64,000 nt of DNA from Magnetococcales bacterium DCbin4 (GTDB lineage: Bacteria; Pseudomonadota; Magnetococcia; Magnetococcales; UBA8363): contig PEAN01000011.1 in NCBI GenBank assembly GCA_002753735.1, positions 1 through 64,000 of the forward strand. The letters run 5' to 3'. The translations under genes and the position numbers were made by a program. This document shows, in pieces, positions 40,032-50,554 of the stretch. Position 1 is the stretch's first letter. Each line of letters starts with the position of its first letter. The notes under the pieces were generated by a model. The model was not told the origin of the DNA. It did no database searches and worked only from the letters and a program-made list of their open reading frames with translations.

Positions 40032-41615
40032 TTACAGAGCACGAATCCCCTTGTCGGGAATTCGATCCTGAATCATCAAAAATTCAGACAAATTCTTGAA
40101 AAACAGATCCACCAACGCGGGTTCGAAGAGGGTACCACGAGATTTATTGATCCAGGAAAGCGCCTCGTCCCTGGACCATCCTTTCCTGTAGACCCGATCA
40201 TGAATCAGGGCATCGAACACATCCACCAAAGCGACGATCCGGGCATAAAGATGAATTTCCTCACCCCGCAATCCCTGCGGATAGCCCTTGCCATCCCAAC
40301 GTTCGTGATGCTGATGTGCCACCGTCGCCCCGATACGCATCGCCTTGCGCTTGCTCCCTTTGAGGATCTGGAAGCCAACCGTGGTATGCTGACGGATCCG
40401 CGCCAGTTCATCCGGTTCCAGCGGATCCTTTTTCTGCAACAATCCGTCGTCCATCACCACTTTTCCCAGGTCGTGCATCGCCGCCGCCAACCACAACCCT
40501 TCCACCTCCTCCTCCGGAAGGCCCATCAACTGTCCCAACAACCGGGCACTCTCCACCACCCGCCGGACATGACTGCCAAACTCACTGGATCGCGCCTCGA
40601 TGAGTTCTCCCAGGGTAATGGTGATATCACGCTGGGTTTCAAGGATTTCCTGATGGAGGCTGATGCTGTGGAACGCCAAACCCACGTTGGACATGAACAC
40701 CTGCATCAGATTGCCATCCAGGTCGGTAAAATCCCGGTTCCCCTCGAAAAACAAAAAATTGGTCGCCTGGTTATATCCCTTGAATGTGGCGATGTAACGG
40801 TTTTCTTCAAAGAAAGTCCGATTCGAATCAAGTGCAGAGGTCACCATTCCCTGGACCCGGGGCGAGACACACGCCGCCACATTTTGGCCCAACAGGGATT
40901 CATACCGTCCAATCCCCGCATAGATCGACCATTCCCCCTCCTCCTCCCGCGCGGCAAACCCCGAACAGGCATCATTGGCAGCACCGGAATCAAAGCCCAG
41001 GATATTGTGCAAACGTCGCAAAACCTCCTGCACCAGTTTTTTGTCGGAACGAGGGCCGAAGAGGACCCCTGTTGCCTCCACCACATGTTCCAACCCAACC
41101 CGATTCCGGTCCATCAAGCGCAGGTCGCGAAAGGAACGCAGTGCCGACACCACTGCCGTGATCAATTTTTCCTGGGTCAGTTCCGTCTTGTCCCGGTAAT
41201 CATTGATGTCATACCGGGTTACCACTTCCAACTCCGGGGCCTGTCCCGGTTGACCCGTCCGCAGGATGATCCGAACCTGTCGATTCTTCAGGGCATCACG
41301 CACATATTGGACGACATCCAACCCCGCCCGTTCATGCTCCATGACCACATCCAACAGCAGGATCGCCGCATCGGAATGCTGTTGCATCAAGACCCGTGCG
41401 TCCTCCCCCGAATACCCCGAAACCAACTCGATTCCTCGATCCTCAAACTCAAGGCGGCGCAGAATCATTGATGTGAGATCATGAACACCACGATCATCAT
41501 CGACGACCAAAATCTTCCACGCCTCCTTTTTAGGGGGCAATGCTTCCTCTGCGGCATCCTCTGCGAAAAACACTGGAAGGTCATCAATCACGATGCCAGA
41601 ATCTCCCTTATCCAT
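40032..41615 (-). CDS. DUF3369 response regulator with HD-GYP output
   Basis: A 527-residue protein: receiver (KILVVDDDRG, Asp89 in ILLLDVVMEHERAGLD), a DUF3369 (GAF-like) middle domain from about 200 to 345 (GLEHVVEATGVLFGPRSDKK), then HD-GYP with AAAMHDLGKVVMDDG and HHERWDGKGYP. It is a predicted c-di-GMP phosphodiesterase. The ATG at 41613-41615 overlaps the kinase stop by 8 bases (ATGGATAA), so the two form a co-translated two-component pair. The longer frame to 41645 would intrude further into the kinase gene. Confidence 0.92.
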   Translation of the reverse strand: MDKGDSGIVIDDLPVFFAEDAAEEALPPKKEAWKILVVDDDRGVHDLTSMILRRLEFEDRGIELVSGYSGEDARVLMQQHSDAAILLLDVVMEHERAGLDVVQYVRDALKNRQVRIILRTGQPGQAPELEVVTRYDINDYRDKTELTQEKLITAVVSALRSFRDLRLMDRNRVGLEHVVEATGVLFGPRSDKKLVQEVLRRLHNILGFDSGAANDACSGFAAREEEGEWSIYAGIGRYESLLGQNVAACVSPRVQGMVTSALDSNRTFFEENRYIATFKGYNQATNFLFFEGNRDFTDLDGNLMQVFMSNVGLAFHSISLHQEILETQRDITITLGELIEARSSEFGSHVRRVVESARLLGQLMGLPEEEVEGLWLAAAMHDLGKVVMDDGLLQKKDPLEPDELARIRQHTTVGFQILKGSKRKAMRIGATVAHQHHERWDGKGYPQGLRGEEIHLYARIVALVDVFDALIHDRVYRKGWSRDEALSWINKSRGTLFEPALVDLFFKNLSEFLMIQDRIPDKGIRAL

Positions 41616-43563
41616 GGAACAAACCCTCCAACCCTGGAAATACAATGATGAAACGGACCCCCTGACCAGGACCGCTTTCGCAATGGATGCTCCCCCCCAA
41701 CGTTTGGGTTACCAGATTATAAACAATATGCAATCCAAGGCCGCTTCCCCCCTTGTTGCGGGCAGTGGTAAAGAACGGCTCGAAGATATGCTCCATGACA
41801 TTTTCGGTCATGCCACGCCCCGAATCACTGTAGACCATGCGAATATTGCCCGCAACCAACTCGATCTGAAGACGGATTTCCCCGACCCCATCCGGTTCAA
41901 ACCCATGCTTGATGGAATTTTCCACCAGGTTGGTGACAATTTGCGATAATACACCCGGAAACCCATTATATTCGAGATTATCGGGACATTCAGTAGAAAT
42001 ACCGATCCGGGTTTTTTTCAACCGAGGTTGCAGACTTTTAAAAATTTGTTGAATGTATTGACCGACGTTGAAAAGTCTTTTTTCTTCACTGCTCTGATCC
42101 ACCGCCACCTGCTTGAAGCTGCGAATCAAATCGGCAGCGCGTTGCAGATTGTTCAACACCATTTCCGAAGATTCCCGGGCATCCTTGATGAACGCAACCA
42201 GATCGGCCCGTTTCATCGTACCCGATTCCAGCAGGGCATTGAGATCGCGACATTTCGCGTCAAGGAAGGATGCAGCGGTGATCCCGATCCCTACCGGCGT
42301 ATTGATTTCATGAGCCACCCCGGCCACCAATCCCCCCAGATAGGCCATTTTTTCGGTTTCCAACAGCTTTGCCTGGGTCCGTTTGACCATGACCAATGAT
42401 TCCCACAACGATTTATTGGCCAGCGTCAATTCCTTCTCGCGGTCCTCCAGGCTTCGTCGCACCTCGACCACCGATGCCATCATCGTGCGAAACTGTTCAC
42501 CCATGATCATCAATTGGTCCCCCCCCCTCATCGAAACAGGTTCCGAGCCAAGATACCGTTTCGAAAACGTGAGCATTTCATGGGTGAACGCCTGGATTCT
42601 TCCCACCAGCCACATGATGATTCCGATAAATGACAACAATAAACCTATGAACCCGACGGTGCGCAGACTCCGGTCAATGTGTGCCACCGCTTGACTCAAC
42701 TCCGACACCACGGAGAGCGGCATGAGGGTCGCCACCTGAACGAAATCATCGGAGGAAAAGCCATAATCAAGCAGTGGCCGCGACTGGATCAGATACCGCT
42801 GTTTCAATAGATCGACCGAGGTTCCCACGGCAACGATATCAGGTCGCGCAGATGCGGAAACACAACGTCCATCCAAACTCAAAAGAACCATGACGGCATC
42901 CGAAGCAGCGGATCCCCGGAAGGAGAGCAGATAATTGCTGTCCAAAGGGGTCACCAGCACCAGAAAGGCCATCCCCACATCAAAGGTATCGACCGCCTTT
43001 ACACGGGTCAGAAGGTAGGCGGTGCCATCGACCAGACGGATGGAATCCTCGCTCTCCATCCGTTCCAACCCCACCACCAATTCATCAAGAAGCATGGCTG
43101 GAAGTTCGGTATCGATCTCCGAATAGGACTCGCGCAATCCGCCCCGGGTATCGAATAGAAACAAATATGGGGCATCGATCAGATCACGCAAGATACCTTT
43201 CCTGGGCAACCATGGAGGGATCTTTTGATGGTGGATGGGAACGGGACGGTCAGCACCTGCCGAAGTCTGACCCCATGCATGCGCCACATGTACCAGGAAC
43301 GCCTGGCGTTGGACCAAAAGTCTGGCAATCCGACTTTGAGAACGCAAACGGCTGTCCAACCCTTCCCAATGGGCCAGGGAACGATGCTGCAACTCTTTGA
43401 AGAGAAAATCTTGGAATAAAGGCTTCATGCGCCAATGATGCGCATGATCGAACAACAACCAGGAGAAAGAACCGATCAGTGCCGTCAATACAACCGCCTT
43501 CAACGCCAATGGCAATCTGCGGAGATAACGGTTGATTGTCGCCTTGATCATCAAAGCCGCCAT
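41608..43563 (-). CDS. Membrane sensor histidine kinase
   Basis: A 651-residue kinase. TM1 is near residues 20-40 (LALKAVVLTALIGSFSWLLF), then a periplasmic sensor of about 260 residues, and TM2 (TVGFIGLLLSFIGIIMWLVG). A long coiled linker precedes HisKA with GVAHEINTPVGIGITAASFL (His at about 414-418 depending on start) and HATPase (IVTNLVENSIKHGF, SDSGRGM, GGSGLGLHIVYNLV). HATPase and linker resemble C4-dicarboxylate/NtrB-like kinases. No ribosome-binding site decides between the ATGs at 43563 and 43551. Its partner is the DUF3369-HD-GYP regulator overlapping its 3' end. Confidence 0.9.
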   Translation of the reverse strand: MAALMIKATINRYLRRLPLALKAVVLTALIGSFSWLLFDHAHHWRMKPLFQDFLFKELQHRSLAHWEGLDSRLRSQSRIARLLVQRQAFLVHVAHAWGQTSAGADRPVPIHHQKIPPWLPRKGILRDLIDAPYLFLFDTRGGLRESYSEIDTELPAMLLDELVVGLERMESEDSIRLVDGTAYLLTRVKAVDTFDVGMAFLVLVTPLDSNYLLSFRGSAASDAVMVLLSLDGRCVSASARPDIVAVGTSVDLLKQRYLIQSRPLLDYGFSSDDFVQVATLMPLSVVSELSQAVAHIDRSLRTVGFIGLLLSFIGIIMWLVGRIQAFTHEMLTFSKRYLGSEPVSMRGGDQLMIMGEQFRTMMASVVEVRRSLEDREKELTLANKSLWESLVMVKRTQAKLLETEKMAYLGGLVAGVAHEINTPVGIGITAASFLDAKCRDLNALLESGTMKRADLVAFIKDARESSEMVLNNLQRAADLIRSFKQVAVDQSSEEKRLFNVGQYIQQIFKSLQPRLKKTRIGISTECPDNLEYNGFPGVLSQIVTNLVENSIKHGFEPDGVGEIRLQIELVAGNIRMVYSDSGRGMTENVMEHIFEPFFTTARNKGGSGLGLHIVYNLVTQTLGGSIHCESGPGQGVRFIIVFPGLEGLFHG

Positions 43564-43755
43564 GAGGTTGGGGACTACCCGGGCCGTTCAATGAAGATAA
43601 TCCCCCACAGGTGGAAAAACAAAATTTTTTCTTGCTTCGTCCCCCATTCCCCCGTGGGGATACCAGAACAGAAATAAGAGAAAAAAACAAACCTATTTTG
43701 GCAATTCCCTGAAATTCCTGCAAATAAAGGAGGAAACCTCAATATTTCCTGTTAA

Positions 43756-44334
43756 TTAGAACACGATGCCCACATGTTCCAACATGCGCGACAGTCGGAT
43801 CAAGGGAAGTCCCATCAGCGCCGTGGGATCATCGCCTGTAATCCGCTCAAACAGCGTGATCCCCAACCCTTCCGACTTGAACGATCCCGCACAATCCAAA
43901 GGCATATCCCGCGCAACATAACGACGGATACGCCCCTCATCCAAAGGACGAAAGGTGACTTCGGCAGTCACGACATCGACCTGGCATTCATCCGGCCAGC
44001 GCAAACAACAAACTCCGGTCAGGAACAGGACCGTCCGCCCCGAAGCACGCCGCAACTGTGTCAAAGCATGATCAATGGTTCCCGGTTTGCCAATGATCCG
44101 CCGATCCAACACCGCCACCTGGTCGGAACCGATGATGATGGCATCCGGATGATCCCGCCCCACTGAACGGGCCTTGGCCTCGGCCAACCGGAGCACCAGA
44201 TCACGCGGATCCTCGTCCGGCAGAGGATCTTCGATGACATCAGGCCGGATCACATCAAAATCAAGCCCAAGCCGCGCCAACAATGTGCGTCTGTAGACTG
44301 AAGTGGACGCCAACACGATCCGGGTTTGCTTCAT
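43756..44334 (-). CDS. Maf-family nucleotide pyrophosphatase
   Basis: A 192-residue enzyme of the Maf/YceF group, which hydrolyses non-canonical nucleoside triphosphates such as m7GTP or dTTP/UTP. It has IVLASTSVYRRTLLARLGLD (S..R.LL phosphate-binding region), AEAKARSV, IIIGSDQVAVLD (catalytic Asp), GKPGTIDHAL and GSFKSEGLG. The GSFKSEG signature points to the YceF (m7GTP) subgroup rather than MhdA/YhdE. The start overlaps the stop of the upstream membrane-protein gene by ATGA. Confidence 0.9.
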   Translation of the reverse strand: MKQTRIVLASTSVYRRTLLARLGLDFDVIRPDVIEDPLPDEDPRDLVLRLAEAKARSVGRDHPDAIIIGSDQVAVLDRRIIGKPGTIDHALTQLRRASGRTVLFLTGVCCLRWPDECQVDVVTAEVTFRPLDEGRIRRYVARDMPLDCAGSFKSEGLGITLFERITGDDPTALMGLPLIRLSRMLEHVGIVF

Positions 44335-45128
44335 GGCACGAAATGGTGCGAATCAATCCGTGTAGCCACCGATCCCGTCCATGAATCGGGCAAATCGGTG
44401 GCATCCAACTGGAACATACGGCTGTCACCCGGTTTGAGTGTCTGGACCCGGTCACCGAACAATCCCCCCGAGACCACCAGGGGGTTGACCCGCCGGGATT
44501 GCACAATCGCCCCTCCCGCCTCGGTGAATTCGACCGTCACCTCAACCTGGGCCAGACTTTGATGCCCCTGATTGGCGATACGTCCGCGGATCACCCGGTT
44601 GCCAAAGGTATCGACACCGACACGCAGCCGATCCACCACCACCACCCCATCTCCCTCACCTTTTGGGCCAACCCATTTTGTCTCGCCCACCGAAAAAACG
44701 ATATCACCCTCGGAAGTACGTTCCACGGCATCTTCTTCCGATGACTCAGAATCCAATCCATCCAACGACGGAGCCATATTTTTACTGATTCCCCGTTTTC
44801 CGCCACTCTTGCTGCCTGCCGAGACGGCAATGGGCTTATAGGGGACGGGAGGCAGATCAGGAATGTTTTTGGCGATCCACTGGCCCCGCAAGACCGTTTT
44901 ACGCGCCAACTGTTCCTCCGCCATGATCTGTTCCGCCGCATTTTTGACTGCGGCTTCGTCTCCTGGAGCCTTGAAGAAGACTTTGTAGACGGCAAACGTA
45001 ACGATCTCAAGGAAAATGACCCCCAGCACAATGAAGATCACCTTCTTGCGTCGCGCCAGTGCCAAGTCCGACTCGTGTTCCTCCGAATCCTCGAACCCTT
45101 CAGGTTCCTCTTCATCGCCCCTTGCCAT
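44331..45128 (-). CDS. Single-pass membrane protein, DUF3426-like C-terminus
   Basis: 265 residues: an acidic N-terminus (EEEPEGFEDSEEHESD), one TM helix (VIFIVLGVIFLEIVTFAVYK, about 30-50), a low-complexity Ser/Glu spacer (about 120-145), and a beta-rich C-terminal domain (GNRVIRGRIANQGHQSLAQV). The last part resembles FxLYD/DUF3426 domains that face the periplasm. No zinc-ribbon start is present, unlike typical DUF3426 proteins. The function is unknown; it is coupled to maf. Confidence 0.65.
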   Translation of the reverse strand: MARGDEEEPEGFEDSEEHESDLALARRKKVIFIVLGVIFLEIVTFAVYKVFFKAPGDEAAVKNAAEQIMAEEQLARKTVLRGQWIAKNIPDLPPVPYKPIAVSAGSKSGGKRGISKNMAPSLDGLDSESSEEDAVERTSEGDIVFSVGETKWVGPKGEGDGVVVVDRLRVGVDTFGNRVIRGRIANQGHQSLAQVEVTVEFTEAGGAIVQSRRVNPLVVSGGLFGDRVQTLKPGDSRMFQLDATDLPDSWTGSVATRIDSHHFVP

Positions 45129-45261
45129 ACATCACCTCCATAAACCAGAACACCAGGGACTATTGACATCATTAAGAAAAAAAGTGGCTCCCGCCTTTGA
45201 GGGCATGAGGGGGAAAGGTGGAATCCCCTTTATTCCCTGATCATGGGATCGCCCCCCATGT

Positions 45262-48200
45262 TCATCGTCCGGCGAGCCACTCTGCCGCATTCACAAAGAG
45301 ACGCAGCCACGGACCATCATCACCCCAGGATGGGGGATGCCAACTATGGGTCATACTGCGAACCACCCGTTCGGGATGCGGCATCATGATGGTCGCCCGG
45401 CCATCGCGACTGGTCACCCCGGCAATCCCCGACACCGAACCGTTGGGATTGTACGGATAACGCTCCGTTGGCGCACCCGGGCCATCGGCATAACGCGCCA
45501 CCACCAGGTTTTGTTCAAGGAAATCCCTGGCCATTCCAACCTCACGAAACACCGCCCGCCCCTCACCATGTGCCACGGGAACCGGCAACACCGACCCCTC
45601 CATCCCCGCAAACAGGATCGAACGATTGGATGGAATGGTCGTGGAGATGAAACGGGCCTCGAACCGGGCACTGACATTGTTTCTGAAGACCGGCCAATGT
45701 TGTGCCCCGGGAATGAGTTCCGCCAGATGGCTCAACATTTGACAACCGTTGCACACCCCCAGGGTGAACGTACCGGGGTTATGGAAGAATTCAGTAAATG
45801 CCGCCCGCAATCCGGGATGGAACAGAATGGTCCGTGCCCACCCCACCCCTGCCCCGAGGACATCCCCATAGGAAAAACCACCACAGGCGGCCAGCCCGTT
45901 AAACTCAAGCAGCGTTCGAGGATTGGCCAAAAGATCGGTCATGGTGCAATCGACCGCCTCAAATCCCGCGCGATGGAATGCCGCCCCCATCTCCACATGT
46001 CCATTGACCCCCTGCTCACGCAGGATGGCAACCCGGAAACGACGCGAAGTGCCACCACCACGATGAACCGGGGCGGCGGGATCGAACGTCAGGCGGACGG
46101 TCATCCCGGGATCATCAACCTCCAACAGATTGGCAAACTCTTCGTCGGCACAGGCGGGATTATCCCGTAACGAACGCATGCGCCATCCGGTCTCGGACCA
46201 CACACGATGCAGCGCAATCCGGGAGGCTTCATATAACAAACGCACGCCATCCTTGATCCGGATGGTGTCACCGGAGATGGGACGGCCCAACAGGGTGACC
46301 ACCCCAGCCCCTTCCAATTCCCGTAACACCGCATCCCGATCCCGGCGCAACGATTGCACCACCGCCCCCGGCTCCTCATTGAACAGGACCGCCATGGGAT
46401 CAGCCGCCAGGGGGGCGAGATCAATCTCCCATCCACCATGCCCCGCAAACGCCATTTCCAACAACGTAACGATCAGCCCCCCATCGCTTCGATCATGGTA
46501 CGCCAACAACTTCCCGGCGCGATTCAATTGTTGGATGGCGGCGAAGAATCGTTTCAAGTCTTCGGGATGGTCCAGATCGGCGGGAGCGGCTCCGACTTCT
46601 CCATGGACCTGTGCCAGGGCCGACGCCCCCAGGCGATTCCGGCCCCGCCCCAGATCGACCAGGATCAGGTCGGTCTCCTCGTCCAGGAAATGCAGTTGTG
46701 GCGTCAAGGTACGTCGCACATCGGTCACCGGGGCAAAGGCCGAGACCACCAAGGAAACCGGTGCGGTCACCGAGCGTTCCTGATCGCCTTCGCGCCATAC
46801 CGTTTTAAGGGAAAGGGAATCCTTACCGACCGGAATGCCCACCCCCAGATCGGGACACAATGCCAACCCCACCGCCGCGACTGCATCGAACAGGCGGGCA
46901 TCTTCGCCAGGATGTCCCGCCGGGGCCATCCAATTGGCGGATAATTTGATCCTGGACAAGGAATCAATGGCTGCTGCGGCAATATTGGTGACCGCTTCGG
47001 CCACCGCCAGTCGCGCAGAAGCGGCGGCATCGACCAGAGCGACCGGAGGCCGTTCCCCCATCGCCATGGCCTCCCCCTCCACCCCTTCATGACCGCGCGC
47101 CAGCACCGCCACATCGGCCACCGCGACCTGCCACGGCGACACCATCTGGTCACGACACACCAACCCCGTCACCGACCGGTCACCGATGGTGATCAAAAAC
47201 CCTTTGTCTGCGACCGTCGGCAACCGCAACACCCGAGTCAGCGCCTCGGCCAGATCCAATCGGGGATGGAACGCGGGGGGAACCCTTTGATGATGTTCCA
47301 CCTTGCGATGCATCCGCGGCGGTTTGCCAAAGAGCAGATCCATCGGTACATCGATGGGCGCCCCCCCACCGCGTGCATCTTCGAGCAGCAACCGCCGTTC
47401 GCGGGTAGCCGTTCCCAGAATGGCAAAGGGACACCGTTCCCGCTGACAGATTTGAATGAATTGTTCGCGGTCGGTTTCGGCGATGGCCAGGACATAGCGT
47501 TCCTGGGCCTCGTTGCACCAGATTTCCATGGGCGACATCCCCGGATCATCATTGGGGATACGGGTCAGTTCAAACCGTCCCCCCAGATCGGCGCCATGGA
47601 TGATCTCCGCAACGGCATTGGCCAATCCCCCCGCCCCCACATCATGAATGGAAAGAATGGGATTGTCGTCCCCCAACTGGCGACACTGGTTGATCACCTC
47701 CTGACAGCGCCGTTGCATCTCCGGATTTTCCCGCTGCACCGAGGCGAAATCGAGTTCCGCCCTTCCTGAACCGCTGGTCTGGGACGAAGCGGCACCGCCC
47801 CCCAGACCGATGAGCATGGCAGGCCCGCCGATCTGCACGATCAGCGCCCCCGGGGGAACCGGTCGTTTCGCCCCATGGCGACGAAACACCATCCCCATGC
47901 CGCCCGCGATCATGATGGGTTTGTGATAACCACGCACTGCGCCATCGAATTCAAGTTCGAAGGTCCGGAAATAGCCCCCCAGTGCGGGACGACCGAACTC
48001 ATTATTGAACGCCGCCGCTCCCAAAGGGCCGTCCAGCATGATCTCCAGGGCGGAAACAATCCGCTCCGGACGACCGCTGTCGATTTCCCAGGGTTGCCGG
48101 GCATCGGGTAGCAGGAGGTTGGAGACACAAAAACCGGTCAGCCCCCCCTTTGGCAGGCCACCGATTCCCGTCGCCCCTTCATCACGCAACTCGCCACCTG

Positions 48201-49149
48201 AACCGGTAGCGGCCCCGGAAAAAGGAGAAATGGCCGTGGGATGGTTATGGGTTTCCACCTTCATGAGGATGTCGATCCCCTCGGGATGAAATCCATAACA
48301 TTTCGACCGTGGATCGGGGAAGAATGCCCGTCCCGGCCCCCCCGCCATGACGGCGGCATTGTCGGTATAGGCGCTCAACGTCCCTTGTGGCGACACCGCT
48401 TCGGTGTTGCGGATCATTCCGAACAGGGTTTCCGTGCGCGGGCATCCATCGATGGTCCAGGAGGCATTGAATATTTTGTGGCGGCAATGTTCCGAATTGG
48501 CCTGGGCGAACATCATCAATTCGGCATCGGAGGGATCCCGACCCAGTTGCGTGAACGAGGCGACCAGGTATTCCATCTCCTCCGGGGACAAGGCGAGTCC
48601 CATTCGTCGATTGGCATGCTGTAACGCTTCCATGCCGGAGGCCATGATGGCAACCCGGGTCAAGGGACGGGGGGCAGGTACGGTGAACAAGCCACGCGCC
48701 GCCTCCAGATGGGTAAAAATTTCCTGCGTCATCCGGTCATGGAGCAACTTTTGCACATCCACGTCCGAACCGGGCCGCCACCCCGGCGCATCCCCCTCCA
48801 GACGATAACGCACCCCGCGCTCCAACCGCCCGATCCCCAATAATCCGACGTGATGCAAAATCTCGGTCGCTTTGGTGGACCAGGGAGAGATGGTCCCCAG
48901 GCGCGGCAATACCAGGAAATCCCCCTCCTGAAATACCGTCATCCCTTCTTCCGTCGCATCGTAACTATCGAGCAGTGAATGCAAAACAGCATGATCGCCG
49001 GCGGAAAGCGGGGTCCGCAGATCGGCAAAATAAAGATGGATGGCACGAACACTTCGACAGCCGGAACCGATCCGCTGCACCAACCGTTGTTGTTGAAACA
49101 CGGTCAGCGCCGCCCCTCCCGGAAGAATCATCAACGGATCATGCGTCAT
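45262..49149 (-). CDS. purL: Phosphoribosylformylglycinamidine synthase, single-chain
   Basis: A 1,295-residue enzyme, the same length as the Escherichia coli protein. It converts FGAR, glutamine and ATP to FGAM in purine synthesis. The N-terminal domain is followed by two synthetase halves (FAQANSEHCRHKIFNA, MKVETHNHPTAISPFSGAAT, SIHDVGAGGLANAVAEI, LLAYHDRSDGGLIVTLLEMA) and a C-terminal glutaminase (EQGVNGHVEM, FTLGVCNGCQMLSHL with the nucleophilic Cys, PHPERVV with the His). This large form does not need PurS or PurQ, and none is found nearby. Confidence 0.97.
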   Translation of the reverse strand: MTHDPLMILPGGAALTVFQQQRLVQRIGSGCRSVRAIHLYFADLRTPLSAGDHAVLHSLLDSYDATEEGMTVFQEGDFLVLPRLGTISPWSTKATEILHHVGLLGIGRLERGVRYRLEGDAPGWRPGSDVDVQKLLHDRMTQEIFTHLEAARGLFTVPAPRPLTRVAIMASGMEALQHANRRMGLALSPEEMEYLVASFTQLGRDPSDAELMMFAQANSEHCRHKIFNASWTIDGCPRTETLFGMIRNTEAVSPQGTLSAYTDNAAVMAGGPGRAFFPDPRSKCYGFHPEGIDILMKVETHNHPTAISPFSGAATGSGGELRDEGATGIGGLPKGGLTGFCVSNLLLPDARQPWEIDSGRPERIVSALEIMLDGPLGAAAFNNEFGRPALGGYFRTFELEFDGAVRGYHKPIMIAGGMGMVFRRHGAKRPVPPGALIVQIGGPAMLIGLGGGAASSQTSGSGRAELDFASVQRENPEMQRRCQEVINQCRQLGDDNPILSIHDVGAGGLANAVAEIIHGADLGGRFELTRIPNDDPGMSPMEIWCNEAQERYVLAIAETDREQFIQICQRERCPFAILGTATRERRLLLEDARGGGAPIDVPMDLLFGKPPRMHRKVEHHQRVPPAFHPRLDLAEALTRVLRLPTVADKGFLITIGDRSVTGLVCRDQMVSPWQVAVADVAVLARGHEGVEGEAMAMGERPPVALVDAAASARLAVAEAVTNIAAAAIDSLSRIKLSANWMAPAGHPGEDARLFDAVAAVGLALCPDLGVGIPVGKDSLSLKTVWREGDQERSVTAPVSLVVSAFAPVTDVRRTLTPQLHFLDEETDLILVDLGRGRNRLGASALAQVHGEVGAAPADLDHPEDLKRFFAAIQQLNRAGKLLAYHDRSDGGLIVTLLEMAFAGHGGWEIDLAPLAADPMAVLFNEEPGAVVQSLRRDRDAVLRELEGAGVVTLLGRPISGDTIRIKDGVRLLYEASRIALHRVWSETGWRMRSLRDNPACADEEFANLLEVDDPGMTVRLTFDPAAPVHRGGGTSRRFRVAILREQGVNGHVEMGAAFHRAGFEAVDCTMTDLLANPRTLLEFNGLAACGGFSYGDVLGAGVGWARTILFHPGLRAAFTEFFHNPGTFTLGVCNGCQMLSHLAELIPGAQHWPVFRNNVSARFEARFISTTIPSNRSILFAGMEGSVLPVPVAHGEGRAVFREVGMARDFLEQNLVVARYADGPGAPTERYPYNPNGSVSGIAGVTSRDGRATIMMPHPERVVRSMTHSWHPPSWGDDGPWLRLFVNAAEWLAGR

Positions 49150-49692
49150 GGCGGGTTGGGCTCCAAAGTCACGAAGCGGCTGGAAATGATTGCAGACAAT
49201 CCCTTGCTACAGGGTTTATCGCACGATGCCTGCCATAATTGCCGCAATAGCGGAAATTCAGGGGGCATTTCCTGATGCAACTGGAAATGACCAGGAAAAA
49301 AGTCCAGGGAAAGTCCCCCGGGGTATTGATTTGATCCGTATGACACGCTTCTTAAGTACTCAACATACAACCAGAGGGCACCCCCTCCCGATACGGGAAG
49401 GGGAAACACGTTCTAAACCGTGCCAGGCCTGGAATGCGTCGTTGATCCATTCAAATCCACCTGATTTTGGAAAAGACCAGGAAAAAAAGATTTAGGGAAC
49501 GAAATCCCCAAAGGTTCTTTTATTGATCATGATCGATCACCAAAGTCAGAACCTTGGGGGACTTCGACCCCCAACCCCCCTGTGGGAGATATAAAACCAA
49601 GATCAAACCCATGGGGGCAATCCCTTAAGCCCCCTTTTTTTTCTTAATCATGATGACAAAAACCACGTAACCCAAACCGGGTGCGCTTTAAA
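49150..49692. other. Intergenic region with repeat-family palindromes
   Basis: There is no gene. At 49614-49648 GGGGGC-AATCCCTTAA-GCCCCC precedes a T run on the plus strand. It is the same core as the palindrome at 25291-25321 but lacks the long arms. GGGGGACTTCGACCCCC (about 49557-49573) makes a second hairpin. The T run points opposite to purC and purL transcription, so I read this as a repeat copy rather than the purC terminator. Confidence 0.55.
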
Positions 49693-50424
49693 TCACATAC
49701 CCGGGGAATTCATCAACCCCATGCGGAACGCAACTTCATGGTACGCTTCAGCGACATCACCCAGGTCACGCCGGAAACGATCCTTATCCAATCTTTTTCC
49801 AGTTTTCATATCCCAGAGACGGCAGGTATCAGGGGAGATTTCATCTGCCAAAACCAGCGTTGCCGGATTTTGGCTCAGGCGACCGAACTCCAGCTTGTAG
49901 TCGATCAGATGGATCCCAATACTCGCGAAATAGCCGAGCAGCACGTCATTGATGCGGAGCGCCGTCTGTTGGATCCAGGCGATTTCAGCCGTGCTCGCCC
50001 AACCGAACACCTCGATATGGTCCAACGTAATGAGCGGGTCATCCAAAGGATCCGACTTGTAGTAGAATTCCACCACCGGACGGGACAACGGTTCCCCCTC
50101 TTCCCGCCCCAGGCGTTTGGCCATGGAGCCGGCCACGCGATTGCGGACGACCAGTTCCACCGGAACGATTTCCACCCGCCGGATCTTTTGTTCCCGCTCG
50201 CTGATCCGTTCCAGGAAATGGACCGGAATACCCACCGCCGACAAGATGGTCATCAACCGTTCGGTGATTTTGTTATTGATCACCCCCTTGTCGTGAATCG
50301 ACCCTTTTTTGACCCCGTTGAATGCGGTTGCATCGTCCTTGAAATATTGGACCAGGACATGGGGATCGTCGGTGGCAAACAACACCTTGGCCTTGCCCTC
50401 ATACAGTTTTGTTCTCTCTGCCAT
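49693..50424 (-). CDS. purC: SAICAR synthetase
   Basis: A 243-residue enzyme joining aspartate to CAIR in purine synthesis. It starts MAERTKLYEGKAKVLFATDD, the classic LYEGKAK motif, with FNGVKKGSIHDKGVINNKIT, EIVPVELVVRNRVAGSMAKR, IDYKLEFGR and VLADEISPDTCRLWD. The length is normal. It sits between the YmdB-family phosphoesterase gene and purL, all on one strand, but about 540 bases separate it from purL. Confidence 0.96.
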   Translation of the reverse strand: MAERTKLYEGKAKVLFATDDPHVLVQYFKDDATAFNGVKKGSIHDKGVINNKITERLMTILSAVGIPVHFLERISEREQKIRRVEIVPVELVVRNRVAGSMAKRLGREEGEPLSRPVVEFYYKSDPLDDPLITLDHIEVFGWASTAEIAWIQQTALRINDVLLGYFASIGIHLIDYKLEFGRLSQNPATLVLADEISPDTCRLWDMKTGKRLDKDRFRRDLGDVAEAYHEVAFRMGLMNSPGM

Positions 50425-50554
50425 CAGGGATTCCTTTTGGAGTGATTGGAAACTTCGTACCGTAGCCCCTCATAAGCGCGCTCCAGCCCGGATTCAAAGG
50501 GAATCATGCCACAAAAACGGTCTTCGCTTCCATGGATCTTTTGCGCCAATCGAT

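Noticed and set aside
49614-49648. Hairpin plus T run as terminator of purC
   Set aside because: The T run follows the stem only on the plus strand, opposite to purC transcription; it matches the repeat core seen at 25.3 kb.
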